Of a DNA stretch of 13,174 nucleotides, positions 1 to 7,875 are shown piece by piece. The DNA comes from Litorimonas sp039962885 (GTDB lineage: Bacteria > Pseudomonadota > Alphaproteobacteria > Caulobacterales > Maricaulaceae): the NCBI GenBank assembly GCA_039962885.1, contig JBDVGI010000326.1:1-13174 (forward strand), given 5' to 3'. The notes under the pieces were generated by a model. The model was not told the origin of the DNA and ran no database searches. It saw only the letters and a program-made list of their open reading frames with translations. Position numbers and translations under genes: made by a program. The stretch's first letter is position 1. Every line of letters starts with the position of its first letter.

Positions 1-1071
1 AACACCCATTGTATCATTCGGTAAAGCTTGGCCTGAATCCGTTTGCGAATAATCTTGCTGCCCTTGAGCTTGAATTAAGGAGGTTGGCCAATTTTCTGCA
101 TCACGGCTCAGATCATCATTGGCAACATCATCAATTAACGCATCGAGGCGATCACTTATTTTAGACGCTGTCTTTGCAATTTGACTCGGGCTATTGGCAA
201 CCTCAGTTGTTATAGTCTCTGGCTGGACTTCATCATCGCCATAATCAAAATCATCAACTTCATAAGTCGCATCAACAAGATCATCCTTAATGTCCAAGGA
301 ATCCGCAGTTGCGTCATCACCCTCATAAATATCACTCAATTCTAAAACGCCAGATGGGCCATCCTCACGGCGGCGCAATGGCCCGTCTTCATCGCTTTGC
401 GTGATTTGGATGTCTGAAACAGCCAGAGCGACCGGCGTTATCTGACGACCTTCAGTGTCTTGTAACAAATCATTCGCATCATAGGGCACACGTTTAACAA
501 GGCCGTTGATTGGCGTATTTGAAATAACGGGTAGCGCATCTTCGGTAGATAATAATTCCACCATTTCATCTTTTACAGGTGGTAAGTCAGCGCGCGAAGC
601 CGGTAAAATCTTACCGCTTTCTTTCCGTAAAAATAGCGCTTTTTCAGCCGAACGGCGGCGCATAAGCGCGTCCACAACATAGGTTTTACCATCAATCTTG
701 CTCTTACGCCAAACATCAAACCCGCTAGCCGCATCAAGAGGCCGTCCATTATTCAATGCTCGCAATGTATCAGATTGCGTGAAAGCGCGCGGACCTATAT
801 TAAAAGCAAGTGAAACAAGCGCGTCATATTGACTTTGCGATAATGGCGCATGAACCGTTTCATTGACCATATCTTCATAGGGCTCAAGGTCACGCAGTAA
901 AAGGTCTTCTGCTTCTGGGCGCGTCAAAACAAGGCTGTCATCACCTTCAATGATATGTCCATAACCAACTACATGTTGACCATTAACCAAGTGACGATCA
1001 ACAGGGCGATAACCCTCATAAGCTTTGATTAGCTTGAGGCCAACTTTTGAAATTTGCATATTTCTGCGCAT
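1..1071 (-). CDS. GH24 lysozyme-like protein with acidic tail (3' end outside window)
   Basis: 357 codons are visible; the gene runs off the left edge. The start chosen is ATG at 1071, with a weak GGAA upstream; an in-frame ATG at 1059 is possible. Residues about 9-152 show the GH24 (phage-type lysozyme) fold: Glu19 in AYEGYR, VVGYGHI at 34-40, QYDALVSLAFNIG at 81-93 and VDALMRRRSAEKALF at 133-147. Family members hydrolyse peptidoglycan using Glu, then Asp/Cys nine residues later, then Thr six further on. With the same spacing to GYGH, this protein has Leu28 and Val34 at those two places, so classical catalysis looks doubtful. From about residue 155 the tail has no recognised domain and becomes very acidic (many DD/DE pairs around 215-300). 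No signal peptide is visible. A peptidoglycan-binding or divergent hydrolase role is possible. Family call good, activity uncertain. Confidence 0.8.
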   Translation of the reverse strand, partial: MRRNMQISKVGLKLIKAYEGYRPVDRHLVNGQHVVGYGHIIEGDDSLVLTRPEAEDLLLRDLEPYEDMVNETVHAPLSQSQYDALVSLAFNIGPRAFTQSDTLRALNNGRPLDAASGFDVWRKSKIDGKTYVVDALMRRRSAEKALFLRKESGKILPASRADLPPVKDEMVELLSTEDALPVISNTPINGLVKRVPYDANDLLQDTEGRQITPVALAVSDIQITQSDEDGPLRRREDGPSGVLELSDIYEGDDATADSLDIKDDLVDATYEVDDFDYGDDEVQPETITTEVANSPSQIAKTASKISDRLDALIDDVANDDLSRDAENWPTSLIQAQGQQDYSQTDSGQALPNDTMGV

Positions 1072-1073
1072 GG

Positions 1074-1170
1074 GTGTTCCATAATTTTACAAATAAAACT
1101 TCTGGGAACACACCTTGCAAACACCGCGCCAAACGCCGCAAAAACTAGAAAACTATGAAAAACAAGGTGT
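1074..1170. repeat. Two inverted repeats between mgtE and the lysozyme-like gene
   Basis: GTGTTCC (1074-1080) is the exact reverse complement of GGAACAC (1105-1111). ACACCTTG (1110-1117) is that of CAAGGTGT (1163-1170). The two pairs overlap at 1110-1111, so they could form alternative stems in RNA read through from mgtE into the lysozyme-like gene. The loops are long (24 and 45 bases), so chance is a serious alternative. Confidence 0.25.
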
Positions 1171-1175
1171 TTAAT

Positions 1176-2546
1176 TTAAAATAGAATCAACACTGCAAAG
1201 CCTAAAAAGGCAAAAAATCCGATGATATCCGTAACAGTCGTGACAAAAACGGATGATGCAACGGCAGGGTCAAACCCTGCACGTTTGAGGATAAGCGGAA
1301 TTGAAATTCCTGCAAGTCCTGCGAAGATATGGTTGATGATCATAGCTATAAATGCTGCCATTGCCAATTTGATATCGCCAAACCAAAGGTAAGCGATCAA
1401 TGCCAGAGCACTGGCAAAAATCACCCCAATCATCGCCGCTGCTAAGGTTTCCCTACGCACAGCTCGCCACGCAGTTTGAGAGGTTAAATCGCGTTCTGCC
1501 AACGCGCGTACAGCCACCGCCAAGGCCTGCGTGCCTGCATTACCTCCCATAGAAGCCACAATCGGCATCAAGACCGCCAGAGCAACAAATTGTGAAATTG
1601 CATAGTCAAATTGTGCGATAACGAAGGAGGCTAAAATTGCGGTCAGTAGATTGACACATAACCACGGCGCGCGAGATCTCACTGTCGAGAAGGCCGTATC
1701 CGTCAAGCCTGCATCAGATACGCCCGCTAAGGCTAACATATCTTCTTTATTTTCATCTTGGATGATTTCGATAATATCATCAACGCTCATCGTTCCGACC
1801 AAACGCCCTTGTGTGTTCACAACGGGAGCCGAAATTAAGTTGTATTTTTCAAACAGATAAGCGGCATCTTCTTGGTCTTGATCTTGTGTAATTATAACAA
1901 GTTCATCCGACATTAGGGTCGTAATTTGTACATCACGCGGCGTACGCATAATGCTTGATAATGGCACATAGCCTATAGGTTTAAAGGCCGCGTCAATCAC
2001 ATAGATGTTGAAAAACACCTCAGGCAGTTCCCCGCCCGTCTCTCGCATGTGATCTATTGTGTCACCAACGCTCCAAAACTCTGGCGCAGCCACAAATTCG
2101 CGCTGCATGAGACGGCCAATCGTTTCGTCATCAAATGTTAGCGCCTCTTCTAGTGCGGCGCGGTCTGCACGAGGTAGTGCGCCGAGAACATCAGCGCGCT
2201 GTGCCTCGTCCATTTCTTCAATGATTTGTGTCGCATCATTATGATCAAGCTCGGTAATGGTTTCAGCGAGCTTGGCAGCGCCAAGAAGCGGTAAAATATC
2301 TTCAACAACCTCATCTTCGAGTTCTGTTAAAACATCTCCAGAAATCAGCTCAGGCGCTCGCGCGATCAAGCCAGCGCGTTGCTCGGCGGTCAACTGCTCT
2401 AATTGATCAGAAAAGTCGGCAGGATGTAACGCCTTTAGCGCCAAACGAAGCGCAGCATCATCTTTTAGCGTAAGAGCGTGTGTTATCACATTAACCGCCA
2501 CCCCGCGCTCATCAACGCTTATATATGTGTTGTCGGGACGCTCCAT
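1176..2546 (-). CDS. mgtE: Magnesium transporter MgtE
   Basis: Inner-membrane Mg2+ channel/transporter of 456 residues, close to the usual 450. The domain order is complete. An N-terminal helical MgtE_N domain (about 35-140) is full of short acidic helices such as HNDATQIIEEMDEAQRADVL. A CBS pair follows (about 146-205 and 209-265), ending in VGTMSVDDIIEIIQDE. Then comes the membrane domain (about 290-456) with the signature SMGGNAGTQ at 332-340. In the family the cytosolic domains bind Mg2+ and close the pore when internal Mg2+ is high. Asp440 in TTVTDIIGF sits where the pore Asp of the Thermus homologue lies. Start: ATG 2546; an in-frame TAA not far upstream leaves no earlier ATG. The only purine-rich stretch (GAGG) lies almost against the ATG, so initiation looks weak. 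Transcribed alone, divergent from the prepilin peptidase gene. Confidence 0.96.
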   Translation of the reverse strand: MERPDNTYISVDERGVAVNVITHALTLKDDAALRLALKALHPADFSDQLEQLTAEQRAGLIARAPELISGDVLTELEDEVVEDILPLLGAAKLAETITELDHNDATQIIEEMDEAQRADVLGALPRADRAALEEALTFDDETIGRLMQREFVAAPEFWSVGDTIDHMRETGGELPEVFFNIYVIDAAFKPIGYVPLSSIMRTPRDVQITTLMSDELVIITQDQDQEDAAYLFEKYNLISAPVVNTQGRLVGTMSVDDIIEIIQDENKEDMLALAGVSDAGLTDTAFSTVRSRAPWLCVNLLTAILASFVIAQFDYAISQFVALAVLMPIVASMGGNAGTQALAVAVRALAERDLTSQTAWRAVRRETLAAAMIGVIFASALALIAYLWFGDIKLAMAAFIAMIINHIFAGLAGISIPLILKRAGFDPAVASSVFVTTVTDIIGFFAFLGFAVLILF

Positions 2547-2679
2547 ACCTCGCCATAAAGGATTACAGCTTTAAGGTCTACGGCCCAATACGGCATTGCC
2601 CGAACAGATCGATAGAACCCTCACAAGAAATTTTAAAAAACATCATTTGTCCCGCCGCCATATATCGTTAGAGAGACCT

Positions 2680-3144
2680 ATGTTTAATGACCCATTAATC
2701 TGGATAGCTGGCGTAGGATTACTTGGCACCTTGCTTTGCCTATCAGTTATTGATGCGCGTGAATTTCGCCTACCCAATATTCTTACCTTTCCTCTGATCG
2801 CAGCAGGATTAATTTACAACTTCATCAGCTCTGTCGACTTTTATCCATATCTGCTTGGAGCCGTGATAGCCTATGCCGCCTTCTGGTTGATCGAGCATGG
2901 CTACCGCCTGATTCGCAAGACAGATGGACTTGGGCGCGGAGATGCAAAACTACTCGCAGCTGGCGGGGCTTGGTGTGCATGGAGCGCTCTACCATTTATC
3001 GTTCTCATCGGTAGTGCAAGCGCGCTCATTTGGCTCGTATTAACACATACAAGCCGTCCTCAGACACAAGGCATACGCCTTCCATTTGGGCCGTTTTTAT
3101 CTTTTGCGATTATGGCCGTTTGGATAAGCCAAAACATCGCCTAA
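2680..3144 (+). CDS. Short prepilin peptidase (A24 family, TadV/CpaA-like)
   Basis: Integral-membrane aspartic protease that would cut leader peptides from type IV or Flp-type prepilins and pseudopilins on the cytoplasmic side. From ATG 2680 it has 154 residues. Both family Asp residues are present: Asp25 in VIDAREFRLPN and Asp88 in GLGRGDAKLL. About five to six hydrophobic segments surround them. The N-terminal methyltransferase and Cys-rich domain of PilD/PulO is absent, as in the short TadV/CpaA subgroup and in archaeal enzymes. The open frame extends upstream to a TTG at 2596, but those 28 residues are polar and basic, have no ribosome site and precede the natural membrane start; ATG 2680 follows AGAGAG. 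No pilin or tad genes are visible nearby, so the substrate is unknown. Its stop is 6 bases from the stop of the convergent amidase gene. Confidence 0.85.
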   Translation: MFNDPLIWIAGVGLLGTLLCLSVIDAREFRLPNILTFPLIAAGLIYNFISSVDFYPYLLGAVIAYAAFWLIEHGYRLIRKTDGLGRGDAKLLAAGGAWCAWSALPFIVLIGSASALIWLVLTHTSRPQTQGIRLPFGPFLSFAIMAVWISQNIA

Positions 3145-3150
3145 CGGCGT

Positions 3151-4755
3151 TTATGGCTTGGAACCTAAAACTCTACCAGTAGCGCGCGTTTCAACGCTCA
3201 TCTCAAATTTGGGTTTGAAGAATTTTTGGCTGGCTTGTTCATAGGCATACCCAATAGCAATAACGGCCTTATCCGTATCTTTAGCCCCCATAAATGAGAC
3301 GCCCACCGGTAAGCCTTTGACATCCCCCATAGGCACAGTGATATGTGGATAGCCAGCTATAGCCGCCATCCACCCTGCCCCTGTTCCGCCTGGATAATTA
3401 TCCCCGTAAACATGATCGACAGGGAAAGTTGGAGCCGTGCTTGGCGCGGTTAAAAATACCACATCATTATCTTTTAATATCTTATCTATACCGTCCCTGC
3501 GGGTTGCTGTCGTGACCAATTCCAATGCTGCAATATATTCCGGGTCATCCAGTCCGCCTAGCTCATTAGACATTGCATGAATGTCGTCATTAAAGACAGT
3601 CATCTCTTCAGGTGAGTTTTTTTGAAAGGCCAGAATATCATCAAGCGAGCGCGTTTTGACGGCCACAGGCGCCGCTGCCAAATATTCATTAATTGAATGC
3701 TTAAACTCATATTTTAAAACATTAAAAGACGCATCTCCAAAGCCTTCTGGCGTATCGAAATCCTTGACCGTTACTAAAACCGCGCCTTGAGATTTTAATG
3801 TCTCTAGCACTGCATCGAAATTATTCCCAACGCCCGCATTCGGCCCGCGCGCGAAATCTAATACGCCAATACGTACGCCTTGCAGAGACCCGCCCAATGC
3901 CGCATCACGGTAATCCGTGTCGCTATGGGTCATGGCATCCATCATAATCGCCGTGTCTTCGACAGTCGTGGTCATTGGGCCTGCCGTATCTTGGGTAAAA
4001 GATAGCGGAACAATACCTACCTGCGAAATAACGCCCACAGTGGGTTTAAACCCAACAATCCCGTTCATCGCAGATGGACATATAACAGAGCCATTGGTTT
4101 CTGTTCCTACGGCCGCGGCAACAATACCCGCTGCCACCGCCGCGCCAGAACCCGAACTTGATCCACACGGTGAACGATTGAGCGCATGCGGGTTTTTCGT
4201 TTGCCCGCGCACTGCAGACCAACCAGAGCTTGATCCTGTTGAACGAAAATTTGCCCATTGCGATAAATTTGCTTTCCCCATAATCACAGCGCCTGCATCC
4301 CGAAGCCCCGCCGTTAATTGCGCGTCTTTATCGCTATAATTTTCAACCAAAGTCAAACTACCCGCCGTTGTCGGTAGCGGGTCAAGGCTTTCTATATTGT
4401 CTTTAATCAAAACAGGGACGCCGTGAAGCGGGCCGCGCACTGTCCCGCCTGCGCGTTCTTCATCAAGCGCTTTAGCAATCTCGCGCGCATTGGGATTGAG
4501 CGAGAGAACAGATTGGAGAGTTGGACCATTTAAATCCACAGCCTCCAACCGTGACAAAGCCTTATCAAGAGCAACCTCGGAGCCAAGAGCCGCGGCTTGC
4601 GTGACTGTAACATACTCGAAATCTGCGAGATCTAGTTGAGAGTTTTGGGTTCGAGTTTCATTAGATCGCTCGGCGGGCTCAAGCGAAACACTAGAGTCGC
4701 AAGCCATTAAACCCAGCAAACTTGCGCCCAAGATAAGTGATGAAAACTTCCGCAT
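3151..4755 (-). CDS. Amidase-signature hydrolase, predicted lipoprotein
   Basis: 534-residue member of the amidase signature family, which hydrolyses C-N amide bonds with a Ser-cisSer-Lys triad. The N-terminus is a lipoprotein signal: basic MRK, a hydrophobic run and the lipobox LMAC with Cys19, followed by Asp20. It should therefore be exported, lipid-anchored and face the periplasm. The triad fits Lys118 (VLIKDN), Ser199 (in PCGSSSGSG) and Ser223 (TETNGSVICPS); the 24-residue Ser-Ser spacing matches characterised members. A divergent C-terminal half ends near residue 525. Start ATG 4755 has GAGGG 8 bases upstream (complement of 4764-4768). This is not the GatA subunit of the amidotransferase: it has an export signal and no gatB/gatC nearby. 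Substrate cannot be told from sequence; peptide amides or other secreted amides are possible. Confidence 0.93.
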   Translation of the reverse strand: MRKFSSLILGASLLGLMACDSSVSLEPAERSNETRTQNSQLDLADFEYVTVTQAAALGSEVALDKALSRLEAVDLNGPTLQSVLSLNPNAREIAKALDEERAGGTVRGPLHGVPVLIKDNIESLDPLPTTAGSLTLVENYSDKDAQLTAGLRDAGAVIMGKANLSQWANFRSTGSSSGWSAVRGQTKNPHALNRSPCGSSSGSGAAVAAGIVAAAVGTETNGSVICPSAMNGIVGFKPTVGVISQVGIVPLSFTQDTAGPMTTTVEDTAIMMDAMTHSDTDYRDAALGGSLQGVRIGVLDFARGPNAGVGNNFDAVLETLKSQGAVLVTVKDFDTPEGFGDASFNVLKYEFKHSINEYLAAAPVAVKTRSLDDILAFQKNSPEEMTVFNDDIHAMSNELGGLDDPEYIAALELVTTATRRDGIDKILKDNDVVFLTAPSTAPTFPVDHVYGDNYPGGTGAGWMAAIAGYPHITVPMGDVKGLPVGVSFMGAKDTDKAVIAIGYAYEQASQKFFKPKFEMSVETRATGRVLGSKP

Positions 4756-4992
4756 AAAATTTGCCCTCTTAAATTCTGCCTTATTAAATCTTGTCCTGCT
4801 ATATATTTATATCTTGCTTAAACCATGAAATCCCGAAACATACCATGCTTGCGCCGAAAGTTTCTGCATAACTATTGGAATTCGTAATTTTTTAAATTAA
4901 TTTCACTCTAAACACCCTGAACAGGCTTCTCATCAATCACCATAACCGTTACATGTAAAGCGACGTCTATCTCAACCAAAGCAAGGCACATT
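4756..4992. other. Divergent intergenic region, amidase/folD
   Basis: 237 AT-rich bases between two divergent genes, which must carry both promoters. Runs such as 4800-4812 (TATATATTTATAT) could serve as promoter cores, but I could not assign a -35/-10 pair with confidence. No riboswitch-like conserved core or hairpin was recognised. Confidence 0.4.
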
Positions 4993-5877
4993 ATGAGTAC
5001 CATTATTGACGGAAAAGCCGTTTCTGCACAGCTCCGCGCAAATGTCGCGCAAGCTGTCAAAACCCTTCCCAACCAACCCTGTCTTGCGGTTGTTCTCGTC
5101 GGCGAAGATCCTGCCAGTCAGGTTTATGTGCGTAACAAAATTAAATTCACCAAAGAGTGTGGGATGAAGTCGGTGGAGCATATGCTTCCCAAAGACGTAA
5201 CTCAAACCGAAGTCGAAAAAATTGTCCGCATGTTAAATAACGACTCCGCCGTTGACGGTATACTCGTGCAACTCCCCCTGCCAGATGGCCTAGATAGCGA
5301 CGCTGTGATTGCTCAAATTGACCCTGCGAAAGATGTTGATGGGTTAACCGAAACGTCTGCGGGGCGCCTAGTGCTAGGGAAAGACGGATTACGGCCCTGT
5401 ACACCAACAGGCTGCGTGATCCTTGCAAAATCAACACTGGGGAACTTAACTGGGAAACATTGCGTTATCCTTGGTCGTTCAATTTTAGTTGGCAAACCCG
5501 CCGCCCTACTATTCCTAGAACAAAATTGTACCGTCACAATTGCTCACTCACGCACGAAAAATCTTGAAGCTGTCTGCCGAAACGCGGATATTCTTGTCCC
5601 TGCTGTTGGTCGTCCTCAAATGGTCAAAGACGATTGGATTAAACCTGGTGCTTGCGTGATTGACGTTGGGATTAACCGCGTACCGAACCCTAAAAAACCA
5701 GGCAAAACGCGCCTTGTTGGGGATGTAGATTATAATCCTGCTGCAAAGATTGCTGGCTCTATCACGCCAGTTCCTGGCGGCGTTGGTCCGATGACAATTG
5801 CCTGTCTCTTACGCAATACAGTCTTGGCGGCTTGCGCGCGGCGTCAGTGGGATATTCCAGAGATTTTGTCAGTTTAA
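4993..5877 (+). CDS. folD: Bifunctional methylenetetrahydrofolate dehydrogenase/cyclohydrolase FolD
   Basis: Cytoplasmic homodimeric enzyme of 294 residues, normal for the family. It oxidises 5,10-methylene-THF to methenyl-THF with NADP+ and hydrolyses that to 10-formyl-THF, feeding purine and formyl-Met-tRNA synthesis. Motifs are intact: SQVYVRNK at 42-49 with the active-site Tyr45 and Lys49; VQLPLP at 92-97; KDVDG at 113-117; the Rossmann-type GRSILVGKP at 161-169; and PGGVGPMTI at 261-269. Start ATG 4993 is preceded by AAGG at 4983-4986, 6 bases away. It appears monocistronic: the amidase gene upstream is divergent and the DUF11 gene downstream converges on it. No strong terminator hairpin is visible in 5878-6000. 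Confidence 0.97.
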   Translation: MSTIIDGKAVSAQLRANVAQAVKTLPNQPCLAVVLVGEDPASQVYVRNKIKFTKECGMKSVEHMLPKDVTQTEVEKIVRMLNNDSAVDGILVQLPLPDGLDSDAVIAQIDPAKDVDGLTETSAGRLVLGKDGLRPCTPTGCVILAKSTLGNLTGKHCVILGRSILVGKPAALLFLEQNCTVTIAHSRTKNLEAVCRNADILVPAVGRPQMVKDDWIKPGACVIDVGINRVPNPKKPGKTRLVGDVDYNPAAKIAGSITPVPGGVGPMTIACLLRNTVLAACARRQWDIPEILSV

Positions 5878-6000
5878 CCGAATATCTAACGCGGCGATAG
5901 AAATGCGTAAATAAAATCACTTAGCCATTTCATCTATTTTTTGAAAAGCTTCTTAGATTAAATCCGCAAATAAGAGCGGCGAACACGTACAAGCTACCCT

Positions 6001-7596
6001 TTAAAGGTTATCTACATCGATCTGCGTCACCGTATATGTGCCAGTGAATGTCAAAACATCACCCGGTGCAAGAAAATCCCATGACCCATCAATCCCTGAA
6101 TCGGTTGAATCACCTTGCGTGCCAACATCCGTGAGCAAGGTTTCATTGCCTGGCGTTGGCGCAGGATCAGAGCCATTATGCGTGTCGGAAATCGCAACAT
6201 TTGCAATGCTTACATCACCATCATTTCTAACCGTGTAAGTATAGGTTACAACATCCCCAACATTGTGAGGGCCTTGATTGTCAGCAACCTTCTTCATGGA
6301 CAATGAAGGATTAGCTACTGGCACTGAAAGCGGCGTAGGGCTACTCGTGCCATTCCCAGGAGCTATCGTGTCCACCGCAAGATTTTCCCCCAACGGGCCA
6401 ACACCCGACACATTTGCCAAGTTCTGAAGGGTGGTCGGCGCGCCGTTAGCATTAGGGTCGAGTAAGGCCGTGAAGGTAATTTGCAATCTGTCATCAACGC
6501 CAAGTAATCCATTGCTTCCGCCTAGAAAAAGAGGTTGGCTAGAGCCATTAAAAGTGGAAGCATTTGCAGACGGGGCAACCGCAGTCTCTATGTTGCCATC
6601 ATCAATGACGCTAATGCTTGGCGGTATAATGATAGACTGAAAGGCGGACCCAAAATTTGAAGGGGCTGAGAGGTTATCCATGACTTGTAGTGAATTGACC
6701 GGCGTTTCGCCCGTATTCTCTACTATAATCGTGACGGGAACCGTCACCGTGCCATCCGCATTTATTACGGGGGTTCCAAAACTCTTTGTACTGGTTAACT
6801 CAGGTGCGAATATGTCAACTTGAAGCAATGTATCATATCCCCAGCCCATCCGCCTGCCGCCAGAGTTGAAAACAATCAATGAGGCGCTACTTATCTGCGG
6901 TGTATCAAAAGTATAAGTGGCATTATGACCATCTTCACCGCCTGTCATATTTAGTAAAACTTCACTATTATTGCCGACGCCAAGCGCTGTCGCCGCCTGA
7001 AAACTACCAATATCGCCTAACACATTGTTGCCTTCGGGGTCCGGAATGACAAAAGATCCAACATCATCGGCTGCGGCTGTGTTAATCGAAACCGAGGCCG
7101 CATGAATGTCGCCTGTTGCTGGGTTATCTACTCGCCACGCACCCCCTTCAATAAATGTATAAGAATCTCTGATTAAGTTTGGGGAGTCATTCCCTGTCAG
7201 GCTGTTAATACCTAGCAATGACAACGCATCAAATCTGAACGGCTGTGCGGGGCCGCCAACACTATTTGTAGAGCTCACAGTATAATCAAGTTTTGTATGC
7301 TCGTCGGAATCGTTCTGACGATCATTAAATGACCCCGCTCCGGCGCTTACGGCGTTCGGCAACAAAGCCCCTGAGTTCGACAGGTCGGCAACAATATCTA
7401 TACAATATTTATCTGTGCTGTCGCAAATTTTTAGACCATTTGGAATATCTGAAGCCTGATTCAACGTGAAAGACGTCTGCGCTAAAGCCGGACTGCTCAC
7501 AAGAGCTGCGGCGATAGAGGCCATGCTAAACTGCAATAGACCTTTATATAGGTCCTTAGGTTTTTTAAATAAATGTTTGCTCACCGGATTCCCCAT
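6001..7596 (-). CDS. Secreted DUF11-repeat protein, ends inside last repeat
   Basis: 531 residues from ATG 7596. GTG at 7584 (codon 5) is an attractive alternative, because GGGGA lies 5 bases before it while the ATG has no ribosome site. A basic N-terminus and hydrophobic stretch lead to ALA|Q at 39/40, a clear signal-peptidase I type site. Residues 41-265 are Asn/Ser/Gly-rich, with a close Cys pair (58, 65), and match no domain I know. About 266-428 is a divergent DUF11-like beta domain (TVPVTIIVENTGETPVNSLQV). 430-531 is a clear DUF11 repeat (VVTYTYTVRNDGDVSIANV, then LTFTGTYTVTQIDVDN). DUF11 repeats are immunoglobulin-like modules of large surface proteins. This one stops at TYTVTQIDVDNL, where the last strand normally continues, and has no sorting or anchor signal after it. 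It may be an extracellular or surface protein, or a decayed remnant of a longer one. Function unknown. Confidence 0.8.
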   Translation of the reverse strand: MGNPVSKHLFKKPKDLYKGLLQFSMASIAAALVSSPALAQTSFTLNQASDIPNGLKICDSTDKYCIDIVADLSNSGALLPNAVSAGAGSFNDRQNDSDEHTKLDYTVSSTNSVGGPAQPFRFDALSLLGINSLTGNDSPNLIRDSYTFIEGGAWRVDNPATGDIHAASVSINTAAADDVGSFVIPDPEGNNVLGDIGSFQAATALGVGNNSEVLLNMTGGEDGHNATYTFDTPQISSASLIVFNSGGRRMGWGYDTLLQVDIFAPELTSTKSFGTPVINADGTVTVPVTIIVENTGETPVNSLQVMDNLSAPSNFGSAFQSIIIPPSISVIDDGNIETAVAPSANASTFNGSSQPLFLGGSNGLLGVDDRLQITFTALLDPNANGAPTTLQNLANVSGVGPLGENLAVDTIAPGNGTSSPTPLSVPVANPSLSMKKVADNQGPHNVGDVVTYTYTVRNDGDVSIANVAISDTHNGSDPAPTPGNETLLTDVGTQGDSTDSGIDGSWDFLAPGDVLTFTGTYTVTQIDVDNL

Positions 7597-7875
7597 ATTT
7601 TATAACGCATTAGGGTAAAATATTCCACGCTCTAATGTGTTTAAGAGAGAAGCTTTAACATTTGGTATATTTTACCATTTATACGCTATTTTAGACTAAG
7701 ACATTGGTGAAAACTCTTGTTGATCAGAGCTTTATGCTAAAATCATCTTATTTGCGTATACTGGCATTATATTTCAGGCTGTGTTGTAGAATGCACATGC
7801 CGCTAGACATTCCAAAATTTCTGTAGAAAAGTGACAAACTTAATAGGATTTACACGCCCGATATCAAAAAAATGG
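7597..7875. other. AT-rich non-coding stretch
   Basis: 279 bases upstream of the DUF11 gene, next to the tRNA, without a convincing gene. TATAAA at 7599-7604 on the minus strand lies just before the DUF11 ATG and could be a -10 element if translation starts at GTG 7584. The rest is AT-rich with several short inverted repeats. A 7-T run on the minus strand (complement of 7866-7872) follows the tRNA and may help end its transcript. Confidence 0.4.
7608..7677. repeat. Nested inverted repeats upstream of the DUF11 gene
   Basis: CATTAG (7608-7613) is the exact reverse complement of CTAATG (7632-7637). GGTAAAATATTCC (7614-7626) pairs at 12 of 13 positions with GGTATATTTTACC (7664-7676). TGGTA (7663-7667) and TACCA (7673-7677) form a short palindrome. 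They may mark an operator or an RNA hairpin, but AT-rich sequence makes chance matches easy. Confidence 0.3.

Noticed and set aside
2547..2679. Mg2+-sensing leader (M-box-like) upstream of mgtE
   Set aside because: The gap is only 133 bases and is shared with a divergent gene; I see no conserved M-box core or terminator hairpin.
3917..4339. 140-codon plus-strand frame inside the amidase gene
   Set aside because: It mirrors the Ser-Gly-rich catalytic core of the amidase in another frame; low-complexity, with no plausible start.
5147..5537. Minus-strand open frames opposite folD
   Set aside because: They are antisense to conserved FolD motifs and have no family resemblance or ribosome site.
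7734..7826. 30-codon frame in the AT-rich gap upstream of the DUF11 gene
   Set aside because: Only a weak purine stretch precedes it and nothing supports it as a coding sequence.
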